Shown here one piece after another: positions 25,317 through 34,875 of a stretch of 41,255 nucleotides of DNA. The translations under genes were made by a program, and so were the position numbers. The stretch spans positions 1 to 41,255 of the forward strand of contig NZ_CP026687.1 in assembly GCF_002949735.1 (NCBI RefSeq). The letters run 5' to 3'. The DNA comes from Nostoc sp. 'Peltigera membranacea cyanobiont' N6 (GTDB taxonomy: Bacteria; Cyanobacteriota; Cyanobacteriia; Cyanobacteriales; Nostocaceae). Under the pieces are notes generated by a model that made no database searches, was not told where the DNA came from, and was given only the letters and a program-made list of their open reading frames with translations. Each line of letters starts with the position of its first letter. Within the stretch, counting starts at the first letter, position 1.

Positions 25317-26249
25317 TTATCCTACTTTTGCTACTTCATCCCAAACTTCAGATTTAACATTTTTCGTTGCAGTATAAAAATGCAGGCTAGCGACTCCTTG
25401 TTTTTGCGCCTCTTGTGCATACTTGTTGATTTGTGCTGCGGTGGAAAATTCTAGTTCTCCTGCCATTGGTACAATCTTGTCTCTAGACGCACCTGTTATT
25501 TCCCATTCATCAAGGGATTGATGATAGTTCTTTTCAGGATCGCCACCATTAATCAGCCCACCAGCAGATTTCCAGTAAGCTTGAGGGAGAAAGACATTGG
25601 AGTATTTAAAGAAAGAATTCCAAGGTAATTGGTCAAAAACTTTCTTGGCACGAAAGTGTGAGGTTGTGCCAAAAGGTTTACCAGTAGATGCAGCAGTGAT
25701 AGCTTTACAAAAATCTTCTGCTATTGACTCTAGATTCTTTTGATTCCAATCGTAGTGATGTCCTGGTTCTCCTTCAGGATCTACATAATAGCCATCTAAA
25801 CCTTTATTTAATAAATCAACGACGTTTTGAGCTTCTTTCAAAGCACGCACTCGTTCGGCAGATGGCCATCGCCAGCCATAAACTTTAATTCCTTGTGCAT
25901 GAAAAGCAGGAATCGCTTGATCTAAATCGTTATCCGTGCGAATTGCTACGGCTGTAGCTTTAACATAAGTCGCTCGGTCTACAAACCAATTCAATGTATC
26001 ATAATCGACAACCCACAAAACTTTTTCTTGTAGCTGTAATATCGCAGATAGATAAGATTTACTCACAAATCCTTGTAAAGTACTTCCACCTAAAACAGTT
26101 TGTACTTGCCACCATTTTTCACTATCTGGCTCACTTCCAATTCGGGTAACAATTTGCCCTTGGGGAAGAAGGACGATAATATTATCAGGAACAACTTCAC
26201 CAGATGAACGTAAATTTAATCCTGTTGGGATAACTCTAAAATCACTCAT
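25317..26249 (-). CDS. SH3b-containing GH25-like TIM-barrel hydrolase
   Basis: A 310-residue protein with an N-terminal SH3b domain (2-70: GLNLRSSGEVVPDNIIVLLP, LQGFVSKSYLSA). A TIM-barrel of glycoside-hydrolase type follows (80-310), with GIKVYGWRWPS, LDGYYVDPEGEPGH carrying a candidate Asp/Glu pair, FLPQAYW and VASLHFYTA. The pattern is like GH25 or DUF1906 lysozyme-like barrels. It would add another glycan-cutting activity to the island. It is coupled to the GHL10 gene by a 2-base gap. Family placement is by eye only. Confidence 0.65.
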   Translation of the reverse strand: MSDFRVIPTGLNLRSSGEVVPDNIIVLLPQGQIVTRIGSEPDSEKWWQVQTVLGGSTLQGFVSKSYLSAILQLQEKVLWVVDYDTLNWFVDRATYVKATAVAIRTDNDLDQAIPAFHAQGIKVYGWRWPSAERVRALKEAQNVVDLLNKGLDGYYVDPEGEPGHHYDWNQKNLESIAEDFCKAITAASTGKPFGTTSHFRAKKVFDQLPWNSFFKYSNVFLPQAYWKSAGGLINGGDPEKNYHQSLDEWEITGASRDKIVPMAGELEFSTAAQINKYAQEAQKQGVASLHFYTATKNVKSEVWDEVAKVG

Positions 26250-26288
26250 TACTAAACCTCGGCATTTTTATATTGTTTGTTTGGAATC

Positions 26289-27302
26289 TTACGGAGCTAA
26301 AATATCTATGTGGGCATGATTGTCATGTCCTGATGCTGTTTGGCACAAGCCTGCTGCGATCAAGGTCATATCGTTAAAAAATATCCGGCGAATTCGATGC
26401 TTTGATTGTTTGCGGAAAGCCTCTAGCATTGCTCTCATTGCAGCGCGATCGTACTCGCTATCTTGATAGGTAATTCCTCCTGATGCACCATCTTTACGTG
26501 GTAATCTTATATCGCAACACATCCCAACTTGATGACTTGCATGAGGCGGAAACTTCCCACCACTAATTTTACTAATATCATTAGTGGCAATTAAAGCTGC
26601 ATTAGGATGGGTTCTTAAATACTCGTCTTTGTAAATCAATGCCGCAGCTTGGACAGTTTCAACGATCCAATTTGTCCCAAAATCCCCATTATCTCCTTGC
26701 AAGTCATCATTATTTAAAAATCCTTCTGGAATTGAGCCAGAAAGCATTTCTTGCCATCTAGGAGCAGTTGATTTTTCTAAAATTTTGTGGGTTTTACCAT
26801 TAACATCTACTCTGCCATCAACATTTCCACCAATATCTAATGTATCTTTTTCATTAATAATGGCTTGGAAAAGTTTAATAGCTTTAATTGTGTCGGCATC
26901 AATAATAGAATTGCGGGATACTTGAAATCCTAAATCTGCCAATCTATTTTTGATTGCTAGTACGTCTGCTGGATTATTTACCCCACCTGCACCTACACTT
27001 CCAGTTAAAGTAATAGTAATAGCTGCTGGAGGTGGTGGAGTTATTTTAGGGGTAGTAATATCAATAAGTTTTTTGGCAAAACTAGCAGTGATGTTAGTAG
27101 AATTCACTCCAGCGATATTTTGGAATTTATGAATTGCTGCTTCTGTTTCCGTAGATAGTACTCCAAGAGTGACACCACTAAGATCAATAAAACCGATCTT
27201 GGCGAGATGTTCTTGGATGTCTTGAACTAAGGGTGCATCAACCACCAATGCAGATATGGAAATTGATAGCACATCATCTCGAATTTGTTGAAGATTAGTC
27301 AT
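26289..27302 (-). CDS. MepA-like LAS peptidase with PG-binding repeats
   Basis: A 337-residue protein. Two peptidoglycan-binding-like helical units cover about 15-85 (LVQDIQEHLAKIGFIDLSG) and 105-175 (DVLAIKNRLADLGFQ), joined by a Pro-rich linker. The C-terminal enzyme (180-337) has the LAS zinc signature of murein endopeptidases of the MepA kind: HASHQVGMCCD (His254, His257, Asp264) and HDNHAHIDI (His329 and His331). It would cut cross-link peptides. The first residues, MTNLQ, match those of the gene at 20589. No signal peptide. Confidence 0.72.
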   Translation of the reverse strand: MTNLQQIRDDVLSISISALVVDAPLVQDIQEHLAKIGFIDLSGVTLGVLSTETEAAIHKFQNIAGVNSTNITASFAKKLIDITTPKITPPPPAAITITLTGSVGAGGVNNPADVLAIKNRLADLGFQVSRNSIIDADTIKAIKLFQAIINEKDTLDIGGNVDGRVDVNGKTHKILEKSTAPRWQEMLSGSIPEGFLNNDDLQGDNGDFGTNWIVETVQAAALIYKDEYLRTHPNAALIATNDISKISGGKFPPHASHQVGMCCDIRLPRKDGASGGITYQDSEYDRAAMRAMLEAFRKQSKHRIRRIFFNDMTLIAAGLCQTASGHDNHAHIDILAP

Positions 27303-27409
27303 TTTAAAACACTTCTATAAACTTACAAAAATTTGTCTATCATTTATCGCAGCCAAGATAATCTTTAAAGACCAAAGGAATAATATTTTCCTTACAAAGT
27401 CTATATATA

Positions 27410-29209
27410 TTAAGGCTGTGCTTTTACAACACATTCAAGTGATTGCGGTGGGGTAGCAGTTACATTATTTGATTGTTTTCCTCTCCACGATAATGGATAA
27501 AACTTATCCTCTATTAAAGGAAAAGGTTCATTTATAACCACTGGAGACTCGAAATCATCGTCAACAAAAATCAATTCAACATTGGTAGGAATTCCTTCAT
27601 AAATGTAATAGCCACGCGGTATAAATTGCAGTGTTTTCTTGGAAGTTACTAGAAAAACTGCTTGTTGATTTGCATCTGTAATAGCAGTTCCATTACTGTC
27701 ACAGACACGTCGCATTTGAAATTCTCTATCTGATGTTGTTTCTAGTAAAGCTAAATCTTTAGCCAGAATTTCAGTTGCTTTGTACCATTGTCCACCTTTA
27801 TCGGAACTATCAATACTAATGGAATTACCAACTTTTTTATTACCTAAAAGCCGAGATACATCAACAGAAATCAGTCCAGCAATATTAACATTTAAATCAT
27901 TATTGTCTTCAAGGATGTTTGCCCCGGCTGATAGAGTAAATGCAGAAGCTCGTATACTTGGGCCAACATAAAGAGAAACAGGCGCATCACTAGCAATACC
28001 CACACCAAAGGCAACACCAGGAGAGATATTGTTCTGAGGATTAAATTCTTTATTAATACCAACTAAACCGCCAATCTGATCTTTCCCAAAATCAATTAAG
28101 CCTCCAGTGATGATACTACTATCCTCTGTTCCACCTAAAAAAGTACTAGTAACCTCTTTTGTGATATTACCTAGATTTCCGATTAGGGGAAAAACCGTAT
28201 TCAAAGTATTAGCTGCATTTTGTTTGGCTAATTCATTAACAAATTTTTGATTTTGATTGTCTAAAATGACAGTAATATTATTTTGACCATTATCATTTTT
28301 CAATAAATACATTGCTTCATCAATAAGTCCTGCTAATTGAGGACTTTTCTTCAAAAATGCCTCGACTGTTACTTTCAGGTTAACTTTTTGTTGGGTTTCA
28401 CTTATTGTTTCAGCTTTATCGATATTTTCTTTAGGAATTTTATTCCTAGCGATCGCCACCTCAAACGGTTCAGTGAGAGCTTTAATATTATATCGATAAT
28501 ATACAACTCGGTCTTGACAATTATTCCCTGGTTTAACTTCAAATTCATACACATCAATCTTCCAATTTACTTTCTCGTCAATTTCACGAGTATCGCTAAC
28601 TTGGTCGATTGTAAAATAGAATTTAACCCCTCGACTATCATTAAGTAAGGTTTTGATTAAGTTATAATCTCGCAGGAGACTAAAATATTCAGTAGCGCGA
28701 ATAGATGGCCCAACAAATTGTCTCCAACCATCACCTTTGGGATTCCATATTCTTTCATAATATTCTTGGTTCGCAGGGGTTGGTAATGCTTTTTCTAGTA
28801 TGGGACATTCATTAGAATTTTTAAATGATTTAGCTGATTTTAGAGATTGTAGCCATTTCTCAGAATCCCCTAACTGATTATTAGGAATTACAATAGTTGC
28901 TTTTCTAGCATCATAGCTAGCTTGTAGCTTTCTAAAACTAGGTTCATCACTAATCGGTAAAAATTGCCATTCTAATTGCACCTTGGTTTTGGCGACATTA
29001 TTAACAAATTTAAGAATGTCCTCCATTAAAGAGAAGCGAATCGCTCTAACAGTCTTGTTCAAGTCAAGGGAACTATTATCTGGTTGAGCGGTACTTTCTG
29101 AAGAAGTTTCTGCCGGATTACTTTTAGCTAGTAAAGGTAAAGTGGGAGAAAGCAACATCATCACTACAACGCCGACAACTGACCACGAAAAAAAGCTATA
29201 CAATTTCAT
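27410..29209 (-). CDS. Exported hypothetical protein of the lysin island
   Basis: A 599-residue protein with a clear signal peptide (hydrophobic stretch SVVGVVVMMLLSPTLPLLA, cleavage after about residue 29). No family is recognised. Residues 50-330 are a mixed helical/strand part. Residues 370-470 are strand-rich and Gly/Ser-rich (ISPGVAFGVGIASDAPVSLY, VGPSIRASAFTLSAGANIL), reminiscent of outer-membrane-barrel hairpins. The C-terminal 110 residues include a beta-sandwich-like end with two Cys residues. It is the only gene of the island with a signal peptide, so it may provide a surface or periplasmic element for the lytic enzymes. Confidence 0.65.
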   Translation of the reverse strand: MKLYSFFSWSVVGVVVMMLLSPTLPLLAKSNPAETSSESTAQPDNSSLDLNKTVRAIRFSLMEDILKFVNNVAKTKVQLEWQFLPISDEPSFRKLQASYDARKATIVIPNNQLGDSEKWLQSLKSAKSFKNSNECPILEKALPTPANQEYYERIWNPKGDGWRQFVGPSIRATEYFSLLRDYNLIKTLLNDSRGVKFYFTIDQVSDTREIDEKVNWKIDVYEFEVKPGNNCQDRVVYYRYNIKALTEPFEVAIARNKIPKENIDKAETISETQQKVNLKVTVEAFLKKSPQLAGLIDEAMYLLKNDNGQNNITVILDNQNQKFVNELAKQNAANTLNTVFPLIGNLGNITKEVTSTFLGGTEDSSIITGGLIDFGKDQIGGLVGINKEFNPQNNISPGVAFGVGIASDAPVSLYVGPSIRASAFTLSAGANILEDNNDLNVNIAGLISVDVSRLLGNKKVGNSISIDSSDKGGQWYKATEILAKDLALLETTSDREFQMRRVCDSNGTAITDANQQAVFLVTSKKTLQFIPRGYYIYEGIPTNVELIFVDDDFESPVVINEPFPLIEDKFYPLSWRGKQSNNVTATPPQSLECVVKAQP

Positions 29210-29240
29210 CTCTGAACTCTTTACACTACAAATTGATGCG

Positions 29241-29834
29241 TTAATTGATTAAATCAGCCGGATAAACTATTGCATTAGTACCTTGACTACCAATCAGCAT
29301 TCCTAATATTTGTCCCGTGCTAGGATAAAAAACTCTTGCTCCGTGAACGCTATCAATATCTATTAATCTCTGCTTAAATTTCACCTCATAAGCGTCAACT
29401 GTAAAACTTGGTTGAATAAAAGGTAATTGTGTCGGAATATGATTCTGTACTTCGCCTATTACTCGCACACCATCTATACTAAAAACGACTTGATCGCCTA
29501 TTCTGACTTGACTACGTGCAATAGGATTGAAGCTTTGTAGAGTCGGAGAAAGACTCAAAAGAGGATCGGGTGTAATTTTTACAATCGGATTGATAGATAT
29601 AACTGAAGGTACAGAATATTCAGAGATGACTCCAATTTTTACATTTCCAGTTGCTCTGACCTCAGTTCCTATAAATTCTCCTGGTGTATTAGAGTTAATA
29701 AACGTTGCTCCAGAGGCTGTTTGTTCAAAAAGACAAATATCAATTGGTGCAAGTAAGTGATCATCTTTCTTAGCAAACAGCAGTCGTTCGGCACTCTGTT
29801 TAAACCGTGCAGTTTTATTTCGATAAATTCCCAT
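29241..29834 (-). CDS. Hypothetical beta-rich protein, protease-like C-terminus
   Basis: A 197-residue strand-rich protein, first gene of the leftward island and probably next to its promoter. The C-terminal GARVFYPSTGQILGMLIGS, followed by AIVYPADLI, looks like the end of a trypsin-fold protease (the strand after the active Ser, then the last helix). No GDSG box, catalytic His or Asp is evident, so an inactive relative is possible. The N-terminal half (TPGEFIGTEVRATGNVKIGV) is like a beta-barrel too. There is no signal peptide. This resemblance is weak and could be chance. Confidence 0.5.
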   Translation of the reverse strand: MGIYRNKTARFKQSAERLLFAKKDDHLLAPIDICLFEQTASGATFINSNTPGEFIGTEVRATGNVKIGVISEYSVPSVISINPIVKITPDPLLSLSPTLQSFNPIARSQVRIGDQVVFSIDGVRVIGEVQNHIPTQLPFIQPSFTVDAYEVKFKQRLIDIDSVHGARVFYPSTGQILGMLIGSQGTNAIVYPADLIN

Positions 29835-30335
29835 TGGAGATACTTGACTAATTCAAAAAGTTATTTTGATTTCAGTAATAATACTACTTTGACCAAGAAA
29901 TTACGCAAGCTAGTGTTTTTTTTAACATTTCTTATAGGATTTTTTACTAGAAGAATTACAGTCAATAAAATATACCATTAGTAGCCTCAGTAAATAACTA
30001 CAATGGCGTAAGTTTTGAAATTTCATAGTTAATGTTCCTTTCATTTATCATGGATTTCTTTTTAATTTACGCAAGTATTTACTGTTCGTCTGTGAGAAAA
30101 AGTTATACAAAGTGAGCAGGTTTGAGGTTATAATCTTCTACGATCAAATCTCAAAGTTATAAAAAGTTAGTTGCAATCTAAATTGATTAAAAAAAAATGA
30201 GTTTGGAAGAGACTTTCATATCGGATAAAAAAGCCTCAAAGACTGAAAGTTGCAGCAACACAAAGGTAGATGCAAAGCAGCTTTCTGAACGATAGTCCGC
30301 GCAAGCGGACTACGGAAAATCAAAAGATACAACAC
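29835..30335. other. Intergenic region upstream of the lysin island
   Basis: No gene was found in these 500 AT-rich bases. They should hold the leftward promoter of the island. TAGTCCGC-GCAA-GCGGACTA (30293-30312), a perfect 8-bp hairpin with a GCAA tetraloop, lies 24 bases past the stop of the leftward NB-ARC gene and may end its transcript; it is also a common dispersed Nostoc repeat. Confidence 0.5.
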
Positions 30336-33300
30336 TTACTCAACTTCAACCGCACCTAGCACCTTTAACGAAGCTTTCTGTGCATCGGTTAACCCTCTGA
30401 CTCCGGCAATATTCATTCCTTCGTAAGGTCGTGGGGCTTGAAGCGTTTTACAGGATTCCCCAGTTCTAACATTCCAAAGCTTTATCGTTTCGTCGTGGCT
30501 TGCACTCGCAAGCATCTCACCATCGGGGCTAAACTTCACCGACCACACGCGATTACTATGTCCTGTTAAAATTTTGAGACATTCTCCAGTATTTACGTCC
30601 CATATCCGCACTGTTTGGTCATCACTGGCTGTAGCCAGTAGCGAACCATCGGGGCTAAATATTACAAAATAAACTCCACTGGTATGCCCTTCTAGGGTTT
30701 TGATACATTTACCAGATGGTAAGCGATCGCTATTATCTCTAATTAAATCCCACAATTTTATCGTGCGGTCATCGCTGGCGGTAGCTGCAATTTTACTATC
30801 AGGATTAAAAGCCACTGATAATACACCATTGTCATGCCCTTTGAGAGTTATCAAGCATACACCTGTATTGGCATCCCAGATTTTCGCAGTATAATCTCCA
30901 CTGGCACTTGCCAGAGTTTGACCATCAGGACTAAAAACACTAGACCAAATCCAGTTAGTATGACCGTGTAATGTTTTTAAACATTCGCCTGTCTGCACAT
31001 CCCACAATTTTAATGTTCGGTCGCTACTACCAGTCAACAAAGTTTTGCCATCAGGACTAAAATTCACTGACCAAACCCAATTATTATGCCCGTGCAAGGT
31101 CTTCAAACATTCACCTGTGCTAGAGTCCCATAACTTGACTGCGGTACTGCCACTGGCTAAGGTCTTGCCGTTGGGACTAAAAGCAACCGATACAACTAAA
31201 CTGGTATGTCCTGGCAAGGTTTTGAGACATACACCCGCCTCAACATTCCACAATCGCACCTGACTGTCACCACTACCGCTTACCAAGGTTTTCCCGTCGG
31301 GACTAAAGGCAATTAATCGAAAGGCATTAGTGTATCCTTTGAGAGTTCTGACACATTGCCCCGTCGCAGTATCCCATAGTTTAACAGTATGGTCTTCACT
31401 ACTGCTAACAATCATTTCCCCATCAGGATTAAAAGCAATTGACCAAACTTGACTAGTATGCCCTTGCAAAGTTTTTTTACAGATACCCGCAGTCACATCC
31501 CACAACTTCACGGTTTTGTCATGACTGCCACTGGCAAGGGTTTTTCCATCAGGGCTAAACTTGATTGATTGTACAAAAGAAACGTGTCCTTGCAAAATAT
31601 TAAGTAGTTCGCACGTTCTCAGGTTCCATAACTCGATAATAAAGTCATCGCCTACACTGGCGAAAGTTTTACCATTGGGACTAAAAGCAATAGCTTGTAC
31701 AAAATTACTTCGCCCTTTGAAAGTTTTTAGTAACTCACCTGTATGTACATTCCATAACCTGATAGTGCTGTCATTTGCACTACTAGCTAGCATTTGACCG
31801 TCAGAACTGAAGGCGATTGAGTGGGGTTGGGTGCTGTGTCCTGTAAAAGTTTTTAATAGTTGACCATTATAGACATCCCACAATTTTACAGTATATTCAT
31901 CGCCAATACTGGCCAAAGTTTGGCTATCTGGGCTGAAAGCAACATCAAATACCCAACTCGTATCTCCTTGAAATGTTTCTAGGCAAATGCCTGTATTGGC
32001 ATCCCATAACTTTATGCTTTTATCATCGCTACCAGTGGCTAGCATTTGACCGTTGGGGCTAAATGCCAGCGAAAGAATCCAACGGGTATGTGCATTCCAT
32101 CTCAAAAGTGGTTTTCCATTAGCTACTTGCCATAATTGCACCTCACCTGCAACACCACCAGTCGCTAAAACTTTTCCATCAGGACTAAATGCCACTGTCA
32201 AAATACTGCCAAAGGTTTCGGTAAAGACTGACTTCGATAAATCAGCATTTTGGAAGTTAATGCCATTGAGATTAATATTTTTCAGATATGCCTGCCAAAC
32301 CGCGAGGTTTGAAAAATCTGCATTTCTTAAATTTGTCCTGATGTGGCAGAGTAAATTCAGAAGATTTCCTCCTGCATACCCAGGTTGAATTTGGGAATGA
32401 TTTCGTAAGTTTGCAATAACTTGATAAATATAATCTTCTAGTCTATTTTTATTACCAAAATGTGTCAGTAATTTATCAAATAATGGTTTTATTAGCAAAC
32501 ATACTTGCGAGTCTCGAATATAGTCTTTAGCAGTAGCTTTAATCAAGGCATAAGAGTTAAAAATCAAAATTGCACCTGTAGTGATTTCATTAAATACAGC
32601 AGTACTTAATATTTCCGTCATGTATTCCATGACAACAGGTTGTTGGGTAAAAGTTATGCTCTGGTTAACAGCATAACGACTGGCTTCAACTAGTGACCTC
32701 ACTTTTAAAGACTCTAGTGCTTCAATGAGTTCTCGTGTCGATAGAGGTGGTACAATGTCCTCTTGTAATTCAGCTAGAGAAACTGCTTCTCGATTGATTG
32801 CTAACCAGTACATCACCTGTTTTTCTAAAGGAGATAAACGTTCAAATTGTTGTTCTAAAAGTTCCCAAATATCACCAAAAACAGATGTGTTGCAGTTTAA
32901 GAATTGCGAGACATCTCCAGCAAATAACTCTTGAGTTGTATTTGCAACTATCTTCAAAGCTAATGGATTACCGCTATAAAGTGAGGTTAGTAATTGCTCT
33001 TGCTTTTGCAAGGCAAATAACCCTTTATCTGTTAAAATTTTGTGTATTTCTAACTCACTTAAACCTCTAATTTGTAAGGAACGAACTGGTAAATTTTTAC
33101 CTTCTCTCAAGGCTAATTTTTTCGGTTTCTCGCGGCTAGTCAGTAGTAAGCAGCTTTGATGAGAGACTTCAGCAATATACCGAAATAGCTGTCCATAACT
33201 TTCATATCCTTGTCGATAGTTTCCCGCACTTACACCACTAACGAGAATTGTTTCAACGTTATCTAAGATAATCAAACACCGCGATGAACTTAAATATTTC

Positions 33301-33977
33301 ATTAACAACATCAGTTGCGCTTCGTCGGTGTCAGGTAAATTTGTTTCCTGCTGATTAGATAAAAATTTAACTAAGTCTGACAATATATTCTTTATAGGCG
33401 GCGCATTGCGTAGAGAACGCCAAAAAATATACTCAAAGGCATCTCGGCTATCTTCTGCAACCTTGACTACTAGTGTGGTTTTACCAATCCCACCCATCCC
33501 TTGCAGGGTGATCAGGCGACAGCGATCGCGCACTATCCATTCAAAGAGTATTTCGCGATCGCTGTCGCGTCCGTAGAAGGCTGAAACGTCAACCGCATCC
33601 CCCCAGTCTTGATGACATTGACGCTGTAATTCCGAACTTTCCAGATATTTGATTTGCTCTTGATTTTTTGCATTGCTAGCTTCCGCATCTGTCTGCCTGG
33701 AGTTTTTCCTCGAATACCGTCGGAGTACCACACGAAAGTTACTTTTATTGATTTTTTCCCCAAAAGCAGCTGATAGCGATCGCCATAACTGGAAGCCAAT
33801 ATGCTTTATATACTCTGAGTCATAGCCAGCGCTTTCGGCAATTTCAGCATAACTGCGTCCGTCCCAAGTTTGACGAAAAACTAACTCCTGTAAATCATTT
33901 AACCCGTTTGGAGCCAAAACGGTATCGATAATCACCAACGCTTCTTCCAGCGTGATTGATACCTCTTCAGATTTCAT
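30336..33977 (-). CDS. NB-ARC-WD40 STAND protein
   Basis: A 1213-residue signalling ATPase. Residues 10-90 are an N-terminal helical, HTH-like module found in many cyanobacterial STAND proteins (LVFRQTWDGRSYAEIAESAG). The NB-ARC domain spans about 135-430, with Walker A GMGGIGKTT (160-168) and Walker B CLIILDNVET (234-243), then a winged-helix section. A short pentapeptide stretch (NADFSNL, GINFQNADLSKS) precedes 14 WD40 repeats (about 590-1185), each with a form of AFSPDGKTLASGS and KLWD. The ninth repeat lacks a few residues at its centre. Such proteins sense a ligand or partner with the propeller and oligomerise. No effector gene is attached. Confidence 0.9.
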   Translation of the reverse strand: MKSEEVSITLEEALVIIDTVLAPNGLNDLQELVFRQTWDGRSYAEIAESAGYDSEYIKHIGFQLWRSLSAAFGEKINKSNFRVVLRRYSRKNSRQTDAEASNAKNQEQIKYLESSELQRQCHQDWGDAVDVSAFYGRDSDREILFEWIVRDRCRLITLQGMGGIGKTTLVVKVAEDSRDAFEYIFWRSLRNAPPIKNILSDLVKFLSNQQETNLPDTDEAQLMLLMKYLSSSRCLIILDNVETILVSGVSAGNYRQGYESYGQLFRYIAEVSHQSCLLLTSREKPKKLALREGKNLPVRSLQIRGLSELEIHKILTDKGLFALQKQEQLLTSLYSGNPLALKIVANTTQELFAGDVSQFLNCNTSVFGDIWELLEQQFERLSPLEKQVMYWLAINREAVSLAELQEDIVPPLSTRELIEALESLKVRSLVEASRYAVNQSITFTQQPVVMEYMTEILSTAVFNEITTGAILIFNSYALIKATAKDYIRDSQVCLLIKPLFDKLLTHFGNKNRLEDYIYQVIANLRNHSQIQPGYAGGNLLNLLCHIRTNLRNADFSNLAVWQAYLKNINLNGINFQNADLSKSVFTETFGSILTVAFSPDGKVLATGGVAGEVQLWQVANGKPLLRWNAHTRWILSLAFSPNGQMLATGSDDKSIKLWDANTGICLETFQGDTSWVFDVAFSPDSQTLASIGDEYTVKLWDVYNGQLLKTFTGHSTQPHSIAFSSDGQMLASSANDSTIRLWNVHTGELLKTFKGRSNFVQAIAFSPNGKTFASVGDDFIIELWNLRTCELLNILQGHVSFVQSIKFSPDGKTLASGSHDKTVKLWDVTAGICKKTLQGHTSQVWSIAFNPDGEMIVSSSEDHTVKLWDTATGQCVRTLKGYTNAFRLIAFSPDGKTLVSGSGDSQVRLWNVEAGVCLKTLPGHTSLVVSVAFSPNGKTLASGSTAVKLWDSSTGECLKTLHGHNNWVWSVNFSPDGKTLLTGSSDRTLKLWDVQTGECLKTLHGHTNWIWSSVFSPDGQTLASASGDYTAKIWDANTGVCLITLKGHDNGVLSVAFNPDSKIAATASDDRTIKLWDLIRDNSDRLPSGKCIKTLEGHTSGVYFVIFSPDGSLLATASDDQTVRIWDVNTGECLKILTGHSNRVWSVKFSPDGEMLASASHDETIKLWNVRTGESCKTLQAPRPYEGMNIAGVRGLTDAQKASLKVLGAVEVE

Positions 33978-34244
33978 GTTTTACGGTAGCAGCGACGTGT
34001 GTGGTTCCGAATAATTGGAAATTAGAGGTAGTATAAAATACATTTTTTGGCAGCACAAATAACTTTTTATAACTTTCACTATTATTGCTTTTTTAAGCAG
34101 CGCCAAAGTTATCACTTTAAATACCTTTTTCTCACTGACTCAAAACGATTAATTTTTTACCTTTAATGCATACCCTAAAGGCAATGAAATAAATCCTTAG
34201 ACATTCCTTTTTTATACAATTCATTGCGTTTTTTTGGAGAAACT

Positions 34245-34359
34245 ATGCGTGTACAACTAATTGGTCGTTCACTTTCTTCATTAGCATTACTTGTTACTTG
34301 CGACTACGATTCCTTGGGCATTAATAAGTGAGGCTGGGTTGACAGCAACTTTCAAGTAG
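34245..34359 (+). pseudogene. Frameshifted small secreted-peptide gene
   Basis: The ATG at 34245, with GGAGA upstream, reads MRVQLIGRSLSSLALLVT, a signal-peptide start. After this the frame breaks off at CDYDSLGINK. The +1 frame from 34300 continues more naturally as ATTIPWALISEAGLTATFK to the stop at 34357. I read this as a small exported peptide gene with a single-base frameshift. It precedes another small secreted-protein gene. The remaining bases of 33978-34467 show nothing else besides the leftward promoter of the NB-ARC gene. Confidence 0.4.
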
Positions 34360-34467
34360 ATAGACCACAGTATGCCTACTCACCAAGCATCTCAATATCG
34401 CCGATAGTGAGCAGAATTACAAATTTTCCTCTTCTACTGTTTATTTCATGTAATTTTGGAGGCAATT

Positions 34468-34695
34468 ATGATTTTATCTCGTTCTCTAGCCAAGATTTTA
34501 GTAGCTCTGGCACTGATGTCAGTCATAGTATCTCATAGACCAGTCCAAGCAATAACTAGAATTGGTAACAGCCGAGTTACCACCATCGAAGTTAATAACA
34601 ACAAAGTTGCTGAGTCTAGAGTAGGTAACGGTAGAACTATTAACCGAAAGCAACCAAGCCGTAAGATATCGGGTCATCTAGTTGGTAATGGTTGA
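34468..34695 (+). CDS. Small exported protein with RxGN repeats
   Basis: A 75-residue protein starting at the ATG at 34468, which has a perfect GGAGG 5 bases upstream (the in-frame TTG at 34456 is therefore unlikely). Residues 1-27 are a signal peptide (SLAKILVALALMSVIVS) with a VQA cleavage site. The mature part is basic and repetitive: RIGNSRV, SRVGNGRT, LVGNG, with Asn/Gly/Arg-rich spacing. It has no Cys and no known family. A small secreted or periplasmic peptide is likely, and the GN repeats could drive self-association. Confidence 0.6.
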   Translation: MILSRSLAKILVALALMSVIVSHRPVQAITRIGNSRVTTIEVNNNKVAESRVGNGRTINRKQPSRKISGHLVGNG

Positions 34696-34816
34696 TGGTC
34701 TGGCTTAAATAGGTTAATACGAGTTGTTAAGTTCTTTCACCGAAGAGAGCAGGGGAAGAAAATACCTCTCCTCCTCAAAAAGGGTCATTCGTGTAATCGG
34801 CAATTGAAACTGGCTC

Positions 34817-34846
34817 TACAAGAGCAATGAAGCATTGGCTCTTGTA
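34817..34846. terminator. Bidirectional hairpin between convergent small genes
   Basis: TACAAGAGCAATG pairs with CATTGGCTCTTGTA around an AAG loop with a one-base bulge, followed by ACAATTTT. It lies between the rightward gene ending at 34695 and the leftward gene ending at 34876, as expected for a shared terminator. Confidence 0.55.
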
Positions 34847-34875
34847 ACAATTTTCTCGTGAACGCAGAGACGCGT

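Noticed and set aside
20589..29834. Prophage lysis module
   Set aside because: There are too many different lysins and no holin, portal, capsid, tail or integrase beside them, so a normal prophage is not supported.
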